NCBI GenBank assembly: GCA_012512605.1
Contig: JAAZDX010000213.1
Location: 1-5,208, forward strand
Length of the DNA stretch: 5,208 bases
Origin: Bacillota bacterium
Lineage (GTDB): Bacteria; Bacillota; UBA4882; UBA10575
Direction: 5' to 3'
A model generated the notes under the pieces. That model did no database searches. It saw only the letters and a program-made list of their open reading frames with translations, and was not told the origin of the DNA. Within the stretch, counting starts at the first letter, position 1. Each line of letters starts with the position of its first letter. Below are positions 1 through 5,208 of this stretch, one piece after another. Position numbers and translations under genes: made by a program.

Positions 1-94
1 CATCGACAAAAGAGGCCTCCATGGTTACCTCTTCCTCGTCTACACCCAACTGTTCAACCACAATCTCTTTTACTTTCTCAAATACCTTTTCCAA
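1..94 (-). CDS. acpP: Acyl carrier protein, N-terminal part (cut by window edge)
   Basis: This is the first 31 codons of acyl carrier protein, the small acidic cytoplasmic protein that carries growing fatty acyl chains on a phosphopantetheine arm. The visible peptide begins MEKVFEKVKEIVVEQLG and continues through VDEEEVTMEASFVD, which matches helix I and the following loop of bacterial ACPs. The phosphopantetheine serine (DSL motif) should lie just beyond base 1 and is not visible. The start is TTG at 94-92, preceded by AAGGAGG at 104-110 with 9 bases between; no ATG or GTG in this frame is as well placed. It follows fabG after 80 bases, and I see no convincing promoter in that gap, so it is probably co-transcribed with plsX-fabD-fabG. 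The identity is secure; only the C-terminal half is missing. Confidence 0.9.
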   Translation of the reverse strand, partial: MEKVFEKVKEIVVEQLGVDEEEVTMEASFVD

Positions 95-101
95 TCCGTT
101 T

Positions 102-110
102 CACCTCCTT
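102..110 (-). promoter_or_regulatory. Shine-Dalgarno site of acpP
   Basis: The minus strand reads AAGGAGGTG here, close to a perfect match to the anti-Shine-Dalgarno sequence, and sits directly upstream of the TTG at 94-92. It decides the non-ATG start of acpP: the GTG contained in the motif itself is out of frame with the ACP sequence. Confidence 0.8.
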
Positions 111-174
111 CCAATGTTTCCTCAATTCTATCTAATTTAACCTCGAGTAGCTCTTCAAACCGCAACAAAAGATG

Positions 175-912
175 TTACATAACCATTCCACCATCGATCT
201 TTAAGACCTGTCCGGTAATGTAGTCCGCATCAGAAGAGGCTAAAAAGACGACTGCCTTGGCCACATCTTCCGGTAATCCTAGTCGGGAAAGGGGAATTTG
301 CTTTTCGAGCTCCGCTTTGACCTTATCAGGTAATACCTCAGTCATTTGGGATTTAATAAAACCCGGTGCTACGGCGTTGGCCCGAATCCCGCGGGCACCC
401 AGTTCCTTGGCGACCGATTTGGTAAAAGCAATCACCCCTGCTTTCGACGCGGCGTAGTTTGCTTGTCCCACGTTACCAATCTCACCAATAATCGACGCAA
501 TATTAATAATTTTCCCGGTTTTCCTTTTAATCATAGGTTTAATTGCCGCTTTCGTCAAGTTAAAAGTGCCCGTTAAATTAATTGCGATCACTTTTTCCCA
601 GTCTTCGGCGGGCATGCGTAGTAATAGATTATCCCTGGTAATACCAGCATTATTCACTAAAATATCAACTTGTCCAAAATGCGCAAGGGTTTTATCTACC
701 AGTTGCTGCGCCTCTTCAAAGCTGGCTACATCACCAGTGAGCGCCAGAACTTCATAACCGGCTTGTTGTAGCTCGACGGCGGTGTCATGGACCGCAGGCA
801 GCAAGTCGACCAGTACTACCTACGCGCCTTCTTGCGCCAACGCTTCGGCGATCGCGCGCCCAATCCCACGGGCAGCCCCGGTAATGATTGCCACTTCCTG
901 AGCCAACTTCAT
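175..912 (-). CDS. fabG: 3-oxoacyl-ACP reductase FabG, interrupted by an in-frame TAG at codon 31
   Basis: FabG is the cytoplasmic NADPH-dependent reductase that converts 3-oxoacyl-ACP to 3-hydroxyacyl-ACP in fatty-acid elongation. Read from ATG at 912-910, the frame spans 245 codons, the usual FabG length. It contains the cofactor motif TGAARGIG (residues 11-18), an Asp ending strand 2 (D36), NNAG (87-90), the catalytic set N112, S140, Y153, K157, and a typical C-terminal ITGQVLKIDGG. Codon 31, directly after GA at 29-30, is TAG (822-820) where family members have a variable residue such as Lys or Asn. There is no frameshift: both sides are in the same frame. The ATG has a good AAGGGAGG site 9 bases upstream. 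The possible restart at TTG 804 has no Shine-Dalgarno and would lack the Rossmann glycine motif. Either the TAG is translated, or the gene is a fresh nonsense allele, or one base is miscalled. Family assignment is very safe; functional status is open. Confidence 0.9.
820..822 (-). other. In-frame TAG codon inside fabG
   Basis: The minus-strand codons around this point read GGC GCG TAG GTA GTA CTG, giving G-A-stop-V-V-L. Conserved FabG sequence continues on both sides in one frame. Single-base neighbours of TAG at this position include AAG (Lys), CAG (Gln), GAG (Glu) and TAC/TAT (Tyr). Lys and Asn are common in the family here, so a substitution or readthrough would plausibly be tolerated. Confidence 0.9.
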
Positions 913-921
913 ATTACTAAA

Positions 922-929
922 CCTCCCTT
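922..929 (-). promoter_or_regulatory. Shine-Dalgarno site of fabG
   Basis: AAGGGAGG lies 9 bases before the ATG at 912 and overlaps the fabD stop codon. Its presence shows that translation of fabG is still set up to begin upstream of the TAG at codon 31, and it suggests translational coupling with fabD. Confidence 0.75.
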
Positions 930-1848
930 ACTTTTGCAAGTATTTTTTAATATCCTCTGCTTCCCGGATGGATATGACCTTCGCGGCGGATTCGGTCTTT
1001 TTGACCAGTCCAGAAAGGACCTTCCCTCCTAACTCCAAGAAAAGATCACAGCCGGAAGCAAGCAAGTAACGCGTCGTGGCTTCCCATTGTACCGGTGAAT
1101 AGATCTGTTTTTCAAGTAAGGACGGGAGAGCATCCGCCGCTGTCACCGCTTGTGCCGTCACGTTCGAGATCAGCGGTGTCTGCAAGGGCAAAAATTTAGT
1201 TTGCGCCAGATCATTGCGAAAATGCTCAGCCGCCGGTTTCATGATCCGGGAGTGGAAAGCGCCTTGCACGGCAAGGGGAATTGCTTTACCGACTTTGCCT
1301 TCGGTGATCCGCGCCACCAGCTCCTTGACCAACCTGACTTCACCGGAAACCACAATCTGGCTTGGCGAGTTAAAATTGGCAAGCTCAATAACGCCGCCAG
1401 CCGCCAACTCTTTGACCAACGCTTCCAGTTGGGCAGGGGGATAATTAACGATCGCCGCCATGCCACCCGGAACGGGAACCGCCGCCATGTACCCGGCCCG
1501 TTTTTGGACCAGCATTAATGCATCAGGAAAAGAGAGGGTCCCCGCAGCAACCAAAGCGGCATATTCGCCTAGACTGTGGCCAGCAACCCAAGCCGGTGCC
1601 ACCCCTTCCTCGGTCAGGAGACGGTAAATTATATATTCTACCGTTAAAATCGCCGGTTGCGCGATCCGGGTCTTGGTCAACTCGGTTAAAGGCCCTTCAA
1701 AACAATATTTACGCAACGGAAACCCGAGCACTTCCTCGGCTTCGGCAAAGATCGACCGCGCCAGGGCGAACTCGTCGTAAAAAGAGGAGCCCATGCCCAC
1801 ATATTGACTGCCTTGTCCCGGAAAAAGATACGCAATTTGTTCCGCCAT
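928..1848 (-). CDS. fabD: Malonyl-CoA:ACP transacylase FabD
   Basis: FabD moves the malonyl group from CoA to ACP in the cytoplasm, supplying the extender unit for fatty-acid synthesis. The 306-residue product has the family length and all expected landmarks: GQGSQ near the N-terminus (11-15), the nucleophile elbow GHSLGE with Ser92, Arg117 in QKRAGYM for binding the malonyl carboxylate, NFNSPSQIVVSG (about 158-169), the catalytic His199 in GAFHS, and the C-terminal GGKVLSGLVKK. The start ATG (1848-1846) has AGGAGG 6 bases upstream. The gene begins 27 bases after plsX ends, and fabG starts 15 bases after its TAA stop, so the three are almost surely one transcript. Nothing looks damaged. Confidence 0.97.
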   Translation of the reverse strand: MAEQIAYLFPGQGSQYVGMGSSFYDEFALARSIFAEAEEVLGFPLRKYCFEGPLTELTKTRIAQPAILTVEYIIYRLLTEEGVAPAWVAGHSLGEYAALVAAGTLSFPDALMLVQKRAGYMAAVPVPGGMAAIVNYPPAQLEALVKELAAGGVIELANFNSPSQIVVSGEVRLVKELVARITEGKVGKAIPLAVQGAFHSRIMKPAAEHFRNDLAQTKFLPLQTPLISNVTAQAVTAADALPSLLEKQIYSPVQWEATTRYLLASGCDLFLELGGKVLSGLVKKTESAAKVISIREAEDIKKYLQK

Positions 1849-1875
1849 CGATAGCCTCCTTGTTACACCTACTCG

Positions 1876-2862
1876 TTAAGCAAATGAGGAGCGAATTTTG
1901 CCAATAATGTCCTGCCGCACTCCATTGGCTGCTGCTTTGATCGCATTTTTAAACGCTTTCGCGTCGGACCGGCCGTGACTGATGATACTTACCCCTTTAA
2001 CACCCAGTAAGGGGGCACCACCATACTCCGCATAGTCAAAACTGGCTTTTAGCTTTTTCATACTCGGCTTAATCGTCAAGGCCCCGAGTTTGGTCACAGG
2101 TGATTGTAGCAGCGCCTCCTTCATCTTCTGGAAAAGTGCGGCGGCCATCCCTTCCGCAAATTTTAGAATAATATTTCCGACAAAGCCGTCGCAGACGACG
2201 ACATCGGCAACCCCCATTAATATATCTTTTCCCTCGACATTACCGATAAAATCGAGCCCACTTGCTTTAAGAAGCTGGTACGCCTCAACAGCCAGTTTAT
2301 TCCCTTTCGTCTCTTCCTCACCGATGTTGAGGAGGCCTACTTTGGCACTGTCAAGGCCTAGGACCAACGAGGCGTAGATTGTTCCCATTACGCCAAATTG
2401 GACTAGATCTTCCGGATCATTTTCCGCATTCGCACCGGCATCAAGTAAAACCGTGACCCCTCTAACCGTTGGCAATGGAATAGCAATCGCCGGCCGGGAG
2501 ATTCCTGGAATCCGCCCCAAAATAAACAGGGAGGCGGTCATCGACGCCCCGGTATTCCCTGCCGAGATCACTGCGTCGGCTTCTCCGTCTTTTACCATTT
2601 TGTTCGCGACAACGATTGATGAATCCCGTTTTTTTCGCACTGCCATCGCCGGGTTATCCGTAAACTCCACAACTTCCCGCGCATCCTTGATCGTAATCAG
2701 ATCCTGCGGGTAATCTTTATATTGCTCCAGTTCCCGGCTGATCTCTTCGCTTTTCCCCACAAGCACCGAAGCGATCCCTTCTTCTTGCGCCGCTAGAACA
2801 CAACCGAGAACGGCTTGTTGTGGCGCATGGTCACCACCCATCGCATCAACTGCTATTCGCAA
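1876..2862 (-). CDS. plsX: Phosphate acyltransferase PlsX
   Basis: PlsX is a peripheral membrane enzyme that makes acyl-phosphate from acyl-ACP and phosphate; PlsY then uses this to acylate glycerol-3-phosphate, the first step of phospholipid synthesis in most bacteria. The 328-residue sequence opens with the hallmark IAVDAMGGDHAP (3-14) and contains SAGNTGA (100-106), the DAGANAE segment (141-147), LLNIGEEETKG (178-188), CDGFVGN (224-230) and YGGAPLLGVKG (280-290), all typical and in order. The start is TTG at 2862-2860; it is chosen because the product then begins exactly where PlsX proteins do and AGGAGGTG precedes it. It is the first gene after a terminator and a promoter, and leads plsX-fabD-fabG-acpP. 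The usual partner fapR does not precede it. Confidence 0.97.
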   Translation of the reverse strand: MRIAVDAMGGDHAPQQAVLGCVLAAQEEGIASVLVGKSEEISRELEQYKDYPQDLITIKDAREVVEFTDNPAMAVRKKRDSSIVVANKMVKDGEADAVISAGNTGASMTASLFILGRIPGISRPAIAIPLPTVRGVTVLLDAGANAENDPEDLVQFGVMGTIYASLVLGLDSAKVGLLNIGEEETKGNKLAVEAYQLLKASGLDFIGNVEGKDILMGVADVVVCDGFVGNIILKFAEGMAAALFQKMKEALLQSPVTKLGALTIKPSMKKLKASFDYAEYGGAPLLGVKGVSIISHGRSDAKAFKNAIKAAANGVRQDIIGKIRSSFA

Positions 2863-2867
2863 TTTAA

Positions 2868-2875
2868 CACCTCCT
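2868..2875 (-). promoter_or_regulatory. Shine-Dalgarno site of plsX
   Basis: AGGAGGTG on the minus strand lies about 7 bases (counted from GGAGG) before the TTG start of plsX and decides that non-ATG start. The AGGAGG core is partly duplicated (AGGAGGAGGTG). Confidence 0.8.
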
Positions 2876-2897
2876 CCTAGTATAAACCCTTAAAAAG

Positions 2898-2926
2898 AGT
2901 ATAGCAAAGAAAAATGCGAGAGTAAA
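2898..2926 (-). promoter_or_regulatory. Promoter of plsX-fabD-fabG-acpP
   Basis: The minus strand has TTTACT (2926-2921), a 17-base spacer and TATACT (2903-2898), with TG one base upstream of the -10 box (TGCTATACT, an extended -10). Transcription would begin near 2891, giving a leader of roughly 28 bases before the plsX TTG. It lies between the rpmF terminator and plsX, where a promoter is expected. I see no clear inverted repeat resembling the FapR operator. Confidence 0.65.
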
Positions 2927-3009
2927 GTAATAAATATGCAATCTCGACTTAAAAACTGCTTTTCTAAGAAATATTATTTTCATTTATCTTTTTTATGCCC
3001 GAAAAAGAC

Positions 3010-3050
3010 GGGAAAAAGAAAAAAGGTCATAAGAGACCTTTTCTTTTTAT
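3010..3050 (-). terminator. Intrinsic terminator after rpmF
   Basis: An 8-base-pair stem, AAAAGGTC paired with GACCTTTT (3042-3035 with 3028-3021), encloses a 6-base loop and is followed on the minus strand by a T-rich run (TTTTTTCTTTTT, counted from the end of the stem). It lies 18 bases past the rpmF stop, so it should end the yceD-rpmF transcript. Because A/T runs flank both sides it could also work on the plus strand, but no plus-strand gene is seen. Confidence 0.8.
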
Positions 3051-3059
3051 TTTACCCGA

Positions 3060-3245
3060 TTAACTTTGAGTTTTTACCTCCACCGCTTTTCTTCCCCGGT
3101 ACGAACCACAACTGGGGCAAGCGTGGTGCGGTAAGCGCGGGGCCTGACATTGTTCACAGCGGGACAAAGCGGCCAGTTTTAATTTCCAATGGGTGCGGCG
3201 TAATCTCCCCCGGGTTTTGGTATTTCTCCGTTTAGGATTGGCCAT
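3060..3245 (-). CDS. rpmF: 50S ribosomal protein bL32
   Basis: This encodes large-subunit ribosomal protein bL32 (61 residues). It begins MANPKRRNTKTRGRLRRTHW, the very conserved basic N-terminus, and carries two CxxC pairs (C30/C33 and C43/C46), the zinc-binding C+ form. The ATG at 3245-3243 is chosen because it gives the canonical MANPKRR start and lies 8 bases after AAGGAGG (3254-3260); an ATG one codon upstream and a GTG at 3254 are less suitable. The start overlaps the end of yceD by 14 bases, so translation is probably coupled. A terminator follows. Confidence 0.96.
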   Translation of the reverse strand: MANPKRRNTKTRGRLRRTHWKLKLAALSRCEQCQAPRLPHHACPSCGSYRGRKAVEVKTQS

Positions 3246-3774
3246 CATCTCCACCTCCTTCGTCTTGCTTCCATTTGAGCAGCATTGCTAATCTTGGATC
3301 GAAACTTTCGGTCTCACAGTTACAAGTCGCATTGTTTAGGTTTGTTCCGCAAACCGAACATAAACCGCGACAGGTTGGGGTACAAAGTACTTTTAGGGGT
3401 ATTTGCAGGATGATTGCTTCCATGATTGTCGCCGAGAGATCCATTTCGTCACCGGTAAAACTTTTCGCCTCTTCTTCCTGTTTAGAAACGGATTCGGGCA
3501 AGAAGAGGTCATTAAACTCCGTCTCCAGGGACAATTGAACCTGCTCTAAACAGCGGTCGCAATCCAGCTGGTAACTACCACCCGTCTTTCCTTGAACTTG
3601 AAACCCCCGCGCGACATTAGTTACTTCAAGCTCAATCCACCAAGGATTATCAAACTTCAGTAACCGTTCACCCTCCCATTCAAGGTTGGAGAGGGTAATC
3701 TGGTCGCGAATCTCCATCCTCGACCCGGATGAATCTTTGATCGAAGCCAGATTCACCTTATATATGGGTTTCAT
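3232..3774 (-). CDS. yceD: YceD/DUF177 family protein
   Basis: This is a 180-residue member of the DUF177 (YceD) family, usually encoded directly before rpmF; family members are linked to 23S rRNA or ribosome assembly, a role taken here from the family and not visible in the sequence. It has the CxRCL motif (CDRCL, 72-76) and a C-terminal cysteine cluster (C131, C135, C139, C142, C151, C153) in the pattern TCRGLCSVCGTNLN, probably metal-binding. The ATG at 3774-3772 has AGGAGAG 7 bases upstream; an in-frame upstream TTG near 3807 lies at or upstream of the -10 box and cannot be the start from this promoter. The final codons (GGGDDGQS) also encode the rpmF Shine-Dalgarno site. Confidence 0.93.
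   Translation of the reverse strand: MKPIYKVNLASIKDSSGSRMEIRDQITLSNLEWEGERLLKFDNPWWIELEVTNVARGFQVQGKTGGSYQLDCDRCLEQVQLSLETEFNDLFLPESVSKQEEEAKSFTGDEMDLSATIMEAIILQIPLKVLCTPTCRGLCSVCGTNLNNATCNCETESFDPRLAMLLKWKQDEGGGDDGQS
3254..3260 (-). promoter_or_regulatory. Shine-Dalgarno site of rpmF inside yceD
   Basis: AAGGAGG lies within the last codons of yceD, 8 bases before the preferred rpmF ATG. It decides the start among three closely spaced candidates (GTG 3254, ATG 3248, ATG 3245). Confidence 0.75.
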
Positions 3775-3792
3775 GGTTAAACTCTCCTCTGT

Positions 3793-3821
3793 ATTATAAA
3801 CGAGCAAGAATCGGTTGTCAA
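3793..3821 (-). promoter_or_regulatory. Consensus sigma-A promoter of yceD-rpmF
   Basis: The minus strand shows TTGACA (3821-3816), a 17-base spacer and TATAAT (3798-3793), a perfect match in all twelve positions at optimal spacing. Expected transcription start is about 3788-3786, only 12-15 bases before the yceD ATG, so the Shine-Dalgarno AGGAGAG (3788-3782) would sit at the very 5' end of the mRNA. The promoter separates the ribosomal-protein operon from the upstream SLH/cohesin genes. Confidence 0.85.
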
Positions 3822-3857
3822 TTTACAGAAACAGCTACCTGCCCCATTCTCCGCTCT

Positions 3858-3914
3858 CTATTGGGTCGGGAGGAAGATCCCGGCCGCCCCGATGAGCCCA
3901 AGAACAATCAGCTA
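3858..3914 (-). other. In-frame TAG followed by hydrophobic tail of the SLH protein
   Basis: Directly after ...ERRANRI comes TAG (3914-3912), then LIVLGLIGAAGIFLPTQ and a second TAG (3860-3858). The tail has no charged residues, is long enough to nearly cross a membrane, and follows a basic stretch (KERRANR) that would favour a cytoplasm-side or interface anchor. TAG is one base from TGG (Trp), a typical interface residue. This is either the lost end of the protein or a readthrough extension; a chance hydrophobic frame is possible but less likely. Confidence 0.5.
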
Positions 3915-4526
3915 AATTCGGTTTGCTCTTCGCTCCTTCTCCAATTCCGTTTGGAGATTCTCCATGGCAACCTGTTGTTCTTCCTGTTTCGTTTCCAAAG
4001 CAGCAAGCCGGGCTTCCATGCGATTTTTTTCCTCAAGAAGCTCGGCAACCTGACGGCGCAGCGCATTTAACTCCGCCCCCAGGGCTTGCATGCCGGCAGT
4101 GTTTTTCGTCTGGTCTTCGGCCAAGATTAAACGGCCCTGTTCGATCTGGACGAGCCTTGCTTCCAACTCCTTATTTTTCAGAGTCAAAAGCACCAGTTCG
4201 TTCTGGAATTCATTCGAAAGTTTACGGAGTAAGGCCACATCATCCTGGCCCGCCCGGACTCCTCCTTCCCCGAGGTTCGTCAATAATTTAGCAACAACCA
4301 GTGCGAAAGTGTGCCGATCAACCGGATGGTTGCCACGGAACGTACCATCTTCATAGAGTTCAAGGTAACCATTTTCGACCAATTTTTTCACCGCTTGGTA
4401 CGCCCAGTCAGGAACATCGGAATAGACACGACTTTGAGCCAAAGCCGGCATTGCAACCAGTAAGAAACTCAAACCCATGATCACTGTCTTCATCCACTTT
4501 TTACTGGTCAACCGTAATGGTGTCAA
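3912..4526 (-). CDS. Secreted SLH-motif coiled-coil protein
   Basis: This 204-residue product has a signal peptide (residues 1-30: basic RLTSKKWMK, then hydrophobic core, AMPALA cleavage region), one SLH-like motif (about 35-85: YSDVPDWAYQAV, ENGYLELYEDGTFRGNHPVDR) and a long charged heptad-rich coiled coil (about 95-202). SLH motifs usually bind secondary cell-wall polymers, so it is probably an envelope or cell-surface linker; the exact role is unknown. I choose TTG at 4526, which has AAGGGGG 8 bases upstream; the internal ATG at 4493 has no Shine-Dalgarno. It overlaps the upstream cohesin gene by 26 bases, suggesting coupling. The frame ends at TAG (3914-3912), but the same frame continues with a 17-residue hydrophobic segment to another TAG, so the native protein may be about 222 residues with a C-terminal membrane helix. 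Confidence 0.8.
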   Translation of the reverse strand: MTPLRLTSKKWMKTVIMGLSFLLVAMPALAQSRVYSDVPDWAYQAVKKLVENGYLELYEDGTFRGNHPVDRHTFALVVAKLLTNLGEGGVRAGQDDVALLRKLSNEFQNELVLLTLKNKELEARLVQIEQGRLILAEDQTKNTAGMQALGAELNALRRQVAELLEEKNRMEARLAALETKQEEQQVAMENLQTELEKERRANRI

Positions 4527-5208
4527 TGCGAACACCCCCTTGTTGATTAATAGTGATTTTTAAGCCTTCTATCTGGTAAATAGGGATCTTAGCCACTTTA
4601 CTTTGCAGGGAAAGGGCCGTCGGCATAAGCACCGCTTCGCCCGGTTCCTTGCCAAGTTGAATATGGACCGTCGCCAGGGTCGAGCTGACCATGGCCGCGG
4701 TTTGCCGCTGGCCACCAATCTGCGCAACCACCCCAGTGGCACTGTCGATCGTTCCCGGTTGCCATGGTGCCATCGTCTGTTCCTCAATAAAGAATAAACC
4801 CCTTGATACCCTAATTATCTCCATTAGCTTTGGATTATACGTTAAATCAAATTCAACCCCAGTCAGCATCGGTAAGTTCTCGACGCGTACTTCTACCGGA
4901 AGGATCTCCCCAGCTTTCGCCGGTTTGGCGGGAACTAAACGAATCTTCGGAATGAGGACCGGCAGTTGTACACCGCTGATGTACATCACCGGTTTGGTGG
5001 AGTTCGATTCAAACTGGACCCCAAGGTAAGAGCGTTTACCGATTCCTTCCGGGGTTAGATACCAGGTTAACTCGTACTCTTCCCCTGCTTTCAAGTTACC
5101 AATGTAACGCCGGAGAATCTCCTTGGGCGCCGGTTGCATTCCTTCACCCAACTGTAAACTACCGATCACCCCGTAAGCCTCTGATTCCCCGGTGTTCTTG
5201 ATCACCGC
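4501..5208 (-). CDS. Secreted protein with cohesin-like domain, C-terminal part (cut by window edge)
   Basis: The visible 235 residues are open at the window edge, so the true start is not seen; the GTG at 5205 is simply an internal Val codon. Residues 1-80 resemble a beta-sandwich repeat of the CARDB-like type (IKNTGESEAYGV, LKAGEEYELTWYLTPEGIG). Residues 87-221 look like a cohesin-type domain: IRLVPAKPAKAGEILPVEVRVENL is its first strand region (88-112), followed by TGVEFDLTYNPKLMEIIRVS (116-135) with the YNP.LMEI hallmark, and strand-rich sequence to LKITIN. Cohesin domains mediate extracellular protein-protein contacts, classically with dockerins, although isolated ones occur widely in non-cellulosomal proteins. 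There is no SLH motif in the visible part; the overlapping downstream gene supplies one, which suggests the two work together at the cell surface. Exact function unknown. It ends with TAA. Confidence 0.7.
   Translation of the reverse strand, partial: AVIKNTGESEAYGVIGSLQLGEGMQPAPKEILRRYIGNLKAGEEYELTWYLTPEGIGKRSYLGVQFESNSTKPVMYISGVQLPVLIPKIRLVPAKPAKAGEILPVEVRVENLPMLTGVEFDLTYNPKLMEIIRVSRGLFFIEEQTMAPWQPGTIDSATGVVAQIGGQRQTAAMVSSTLATVHIQLGKEPGEAVLMPTALSLQSKVAKIPIYQIEGLKITINQQGGVRIDTITVDQ
4535..4541 (-). promoter_or_regulatory. Shine-Dalgarno site of the SLH gene
   Basis: AAGGGGG lies inside the end of the cohesin gene, 8 bases before the TTG at 4526. It decides that start over the ATG at 4493 (no site) and the GTG at 4535 (no spacing). 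Confidence 0.6.

Noticed and set aside
95..174. A separate promoter for acpP in the gap after fabG
   Set aside because: A TAGAAT-like -10 is present but no -35 hexamer lies at suitable spacing; co-transcription with fabG is simpler.
779..795. Small hairpin (GCGGT/ACCGC, 7-base loop) about 24 bases downstream of the fabG TAG on the minus strand, considered as a recoding element
   Set aside because: Only 5 base pairs inside conserved coding sequence; such stems are common by chance and no structural element is firmly required for UAG readthrough in bacteria.
175..804. A shortened FabG starting at TTG 804 as the true gene product
   Set aside because: It has no Shine-Dalgarno and lacks the TGxxxGIG cofactor motif that is present in frame just upstream, so it would not be a working reductase.
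1150..1907. Long open frames on the plus strand opposite fabD and plsX
   Set aside because: They are antisense to clear conserved genes, have no Shine-Dalgarno or family resemblance, and use low-complexity composition typical of shadow frames.
2998..3012. CCCG/CGGG hairpin beside the rpmF terminator as a second terminator
   Set aside because: Four base pairs with a 7-base loop and no T-run after it on the minus strand; most likely part of the A/T-rich spacer.
3865..3885. Inverted repeat CGGGA/TCCCG near the end of the SLH gene as a terminator
   Set aside because: The stem is only 5 base pairs and no T-run follows on either strand; it lies in the putative hydrophobic tail codons.

Overview
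The window is a compact chromosomal stretch in which every supported gene lies on the minus strand, so transcription runs from high to low coordinates. Strong AGGAGG-type Shine-Dalgarno sites, several TTG starts, a four-cysteine L32, an SLH/cohesin surface protein pair and the order yceD-rpmF-plsX-fabD-fabG-acpP point to an anaerobic, clostridia-like member of the Bacillota. This assignment is inferred from gene content; the sequence does not name a species.

Layout in transcription order. (1) 5208-4501: the C-terminal part of a secreted protein with a cohesin-like beta-sandwich domain, cut by the window edge. (2) 4526-3912: a small protein with a signal peptide, one SLH motif and a long coiled coil, overlapping gene 1 by 26 bases. 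Its frame meets TAG just before a 17-residue hydrophobic segment that ends at a second TAG (3858-3860). (3) A consensus sigma-A-type promoter at 3793-3821 drives yceD (DUF177) and rpmF (L32), which overlap by 14 bases and end at a hairpin terminator (about 3010-3050). (4) A second promoter (2898-2926) drives plsX, fabD, fabG and acpP; acpP runs off the window at base 1.

The second operon makes the core of type II fatty-acid synthesis. FabD loads malonyl onto ACP, FabG reduces the beta-keto group, ACP carries the chain, and PlsX converts acyl-ACP to acyl-phosphate for phospholipid synthesis. yceD-rpmF links this to ribosome production, as in many bacteria. No fapR, fabH or fabK lies in the cluster.

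The most unusual observation is that fabG, normally essential, has an in-frame TAG at codon 31. It sits between the intact nucleotide-binding glycine motif and the rest of an otherwise perfect 245-codon frame. Together with the TAG that separates the SLH protein from its membrane-like tail, this raises three options: amber readthrough or recoding (for example pyrrolysine), point nonsense mutations, or base-call errors. All six other visible stops are TAA. The sequence alone cannot decide, and the second TAG after the SLH tail argues against complete reassignment of TAG.
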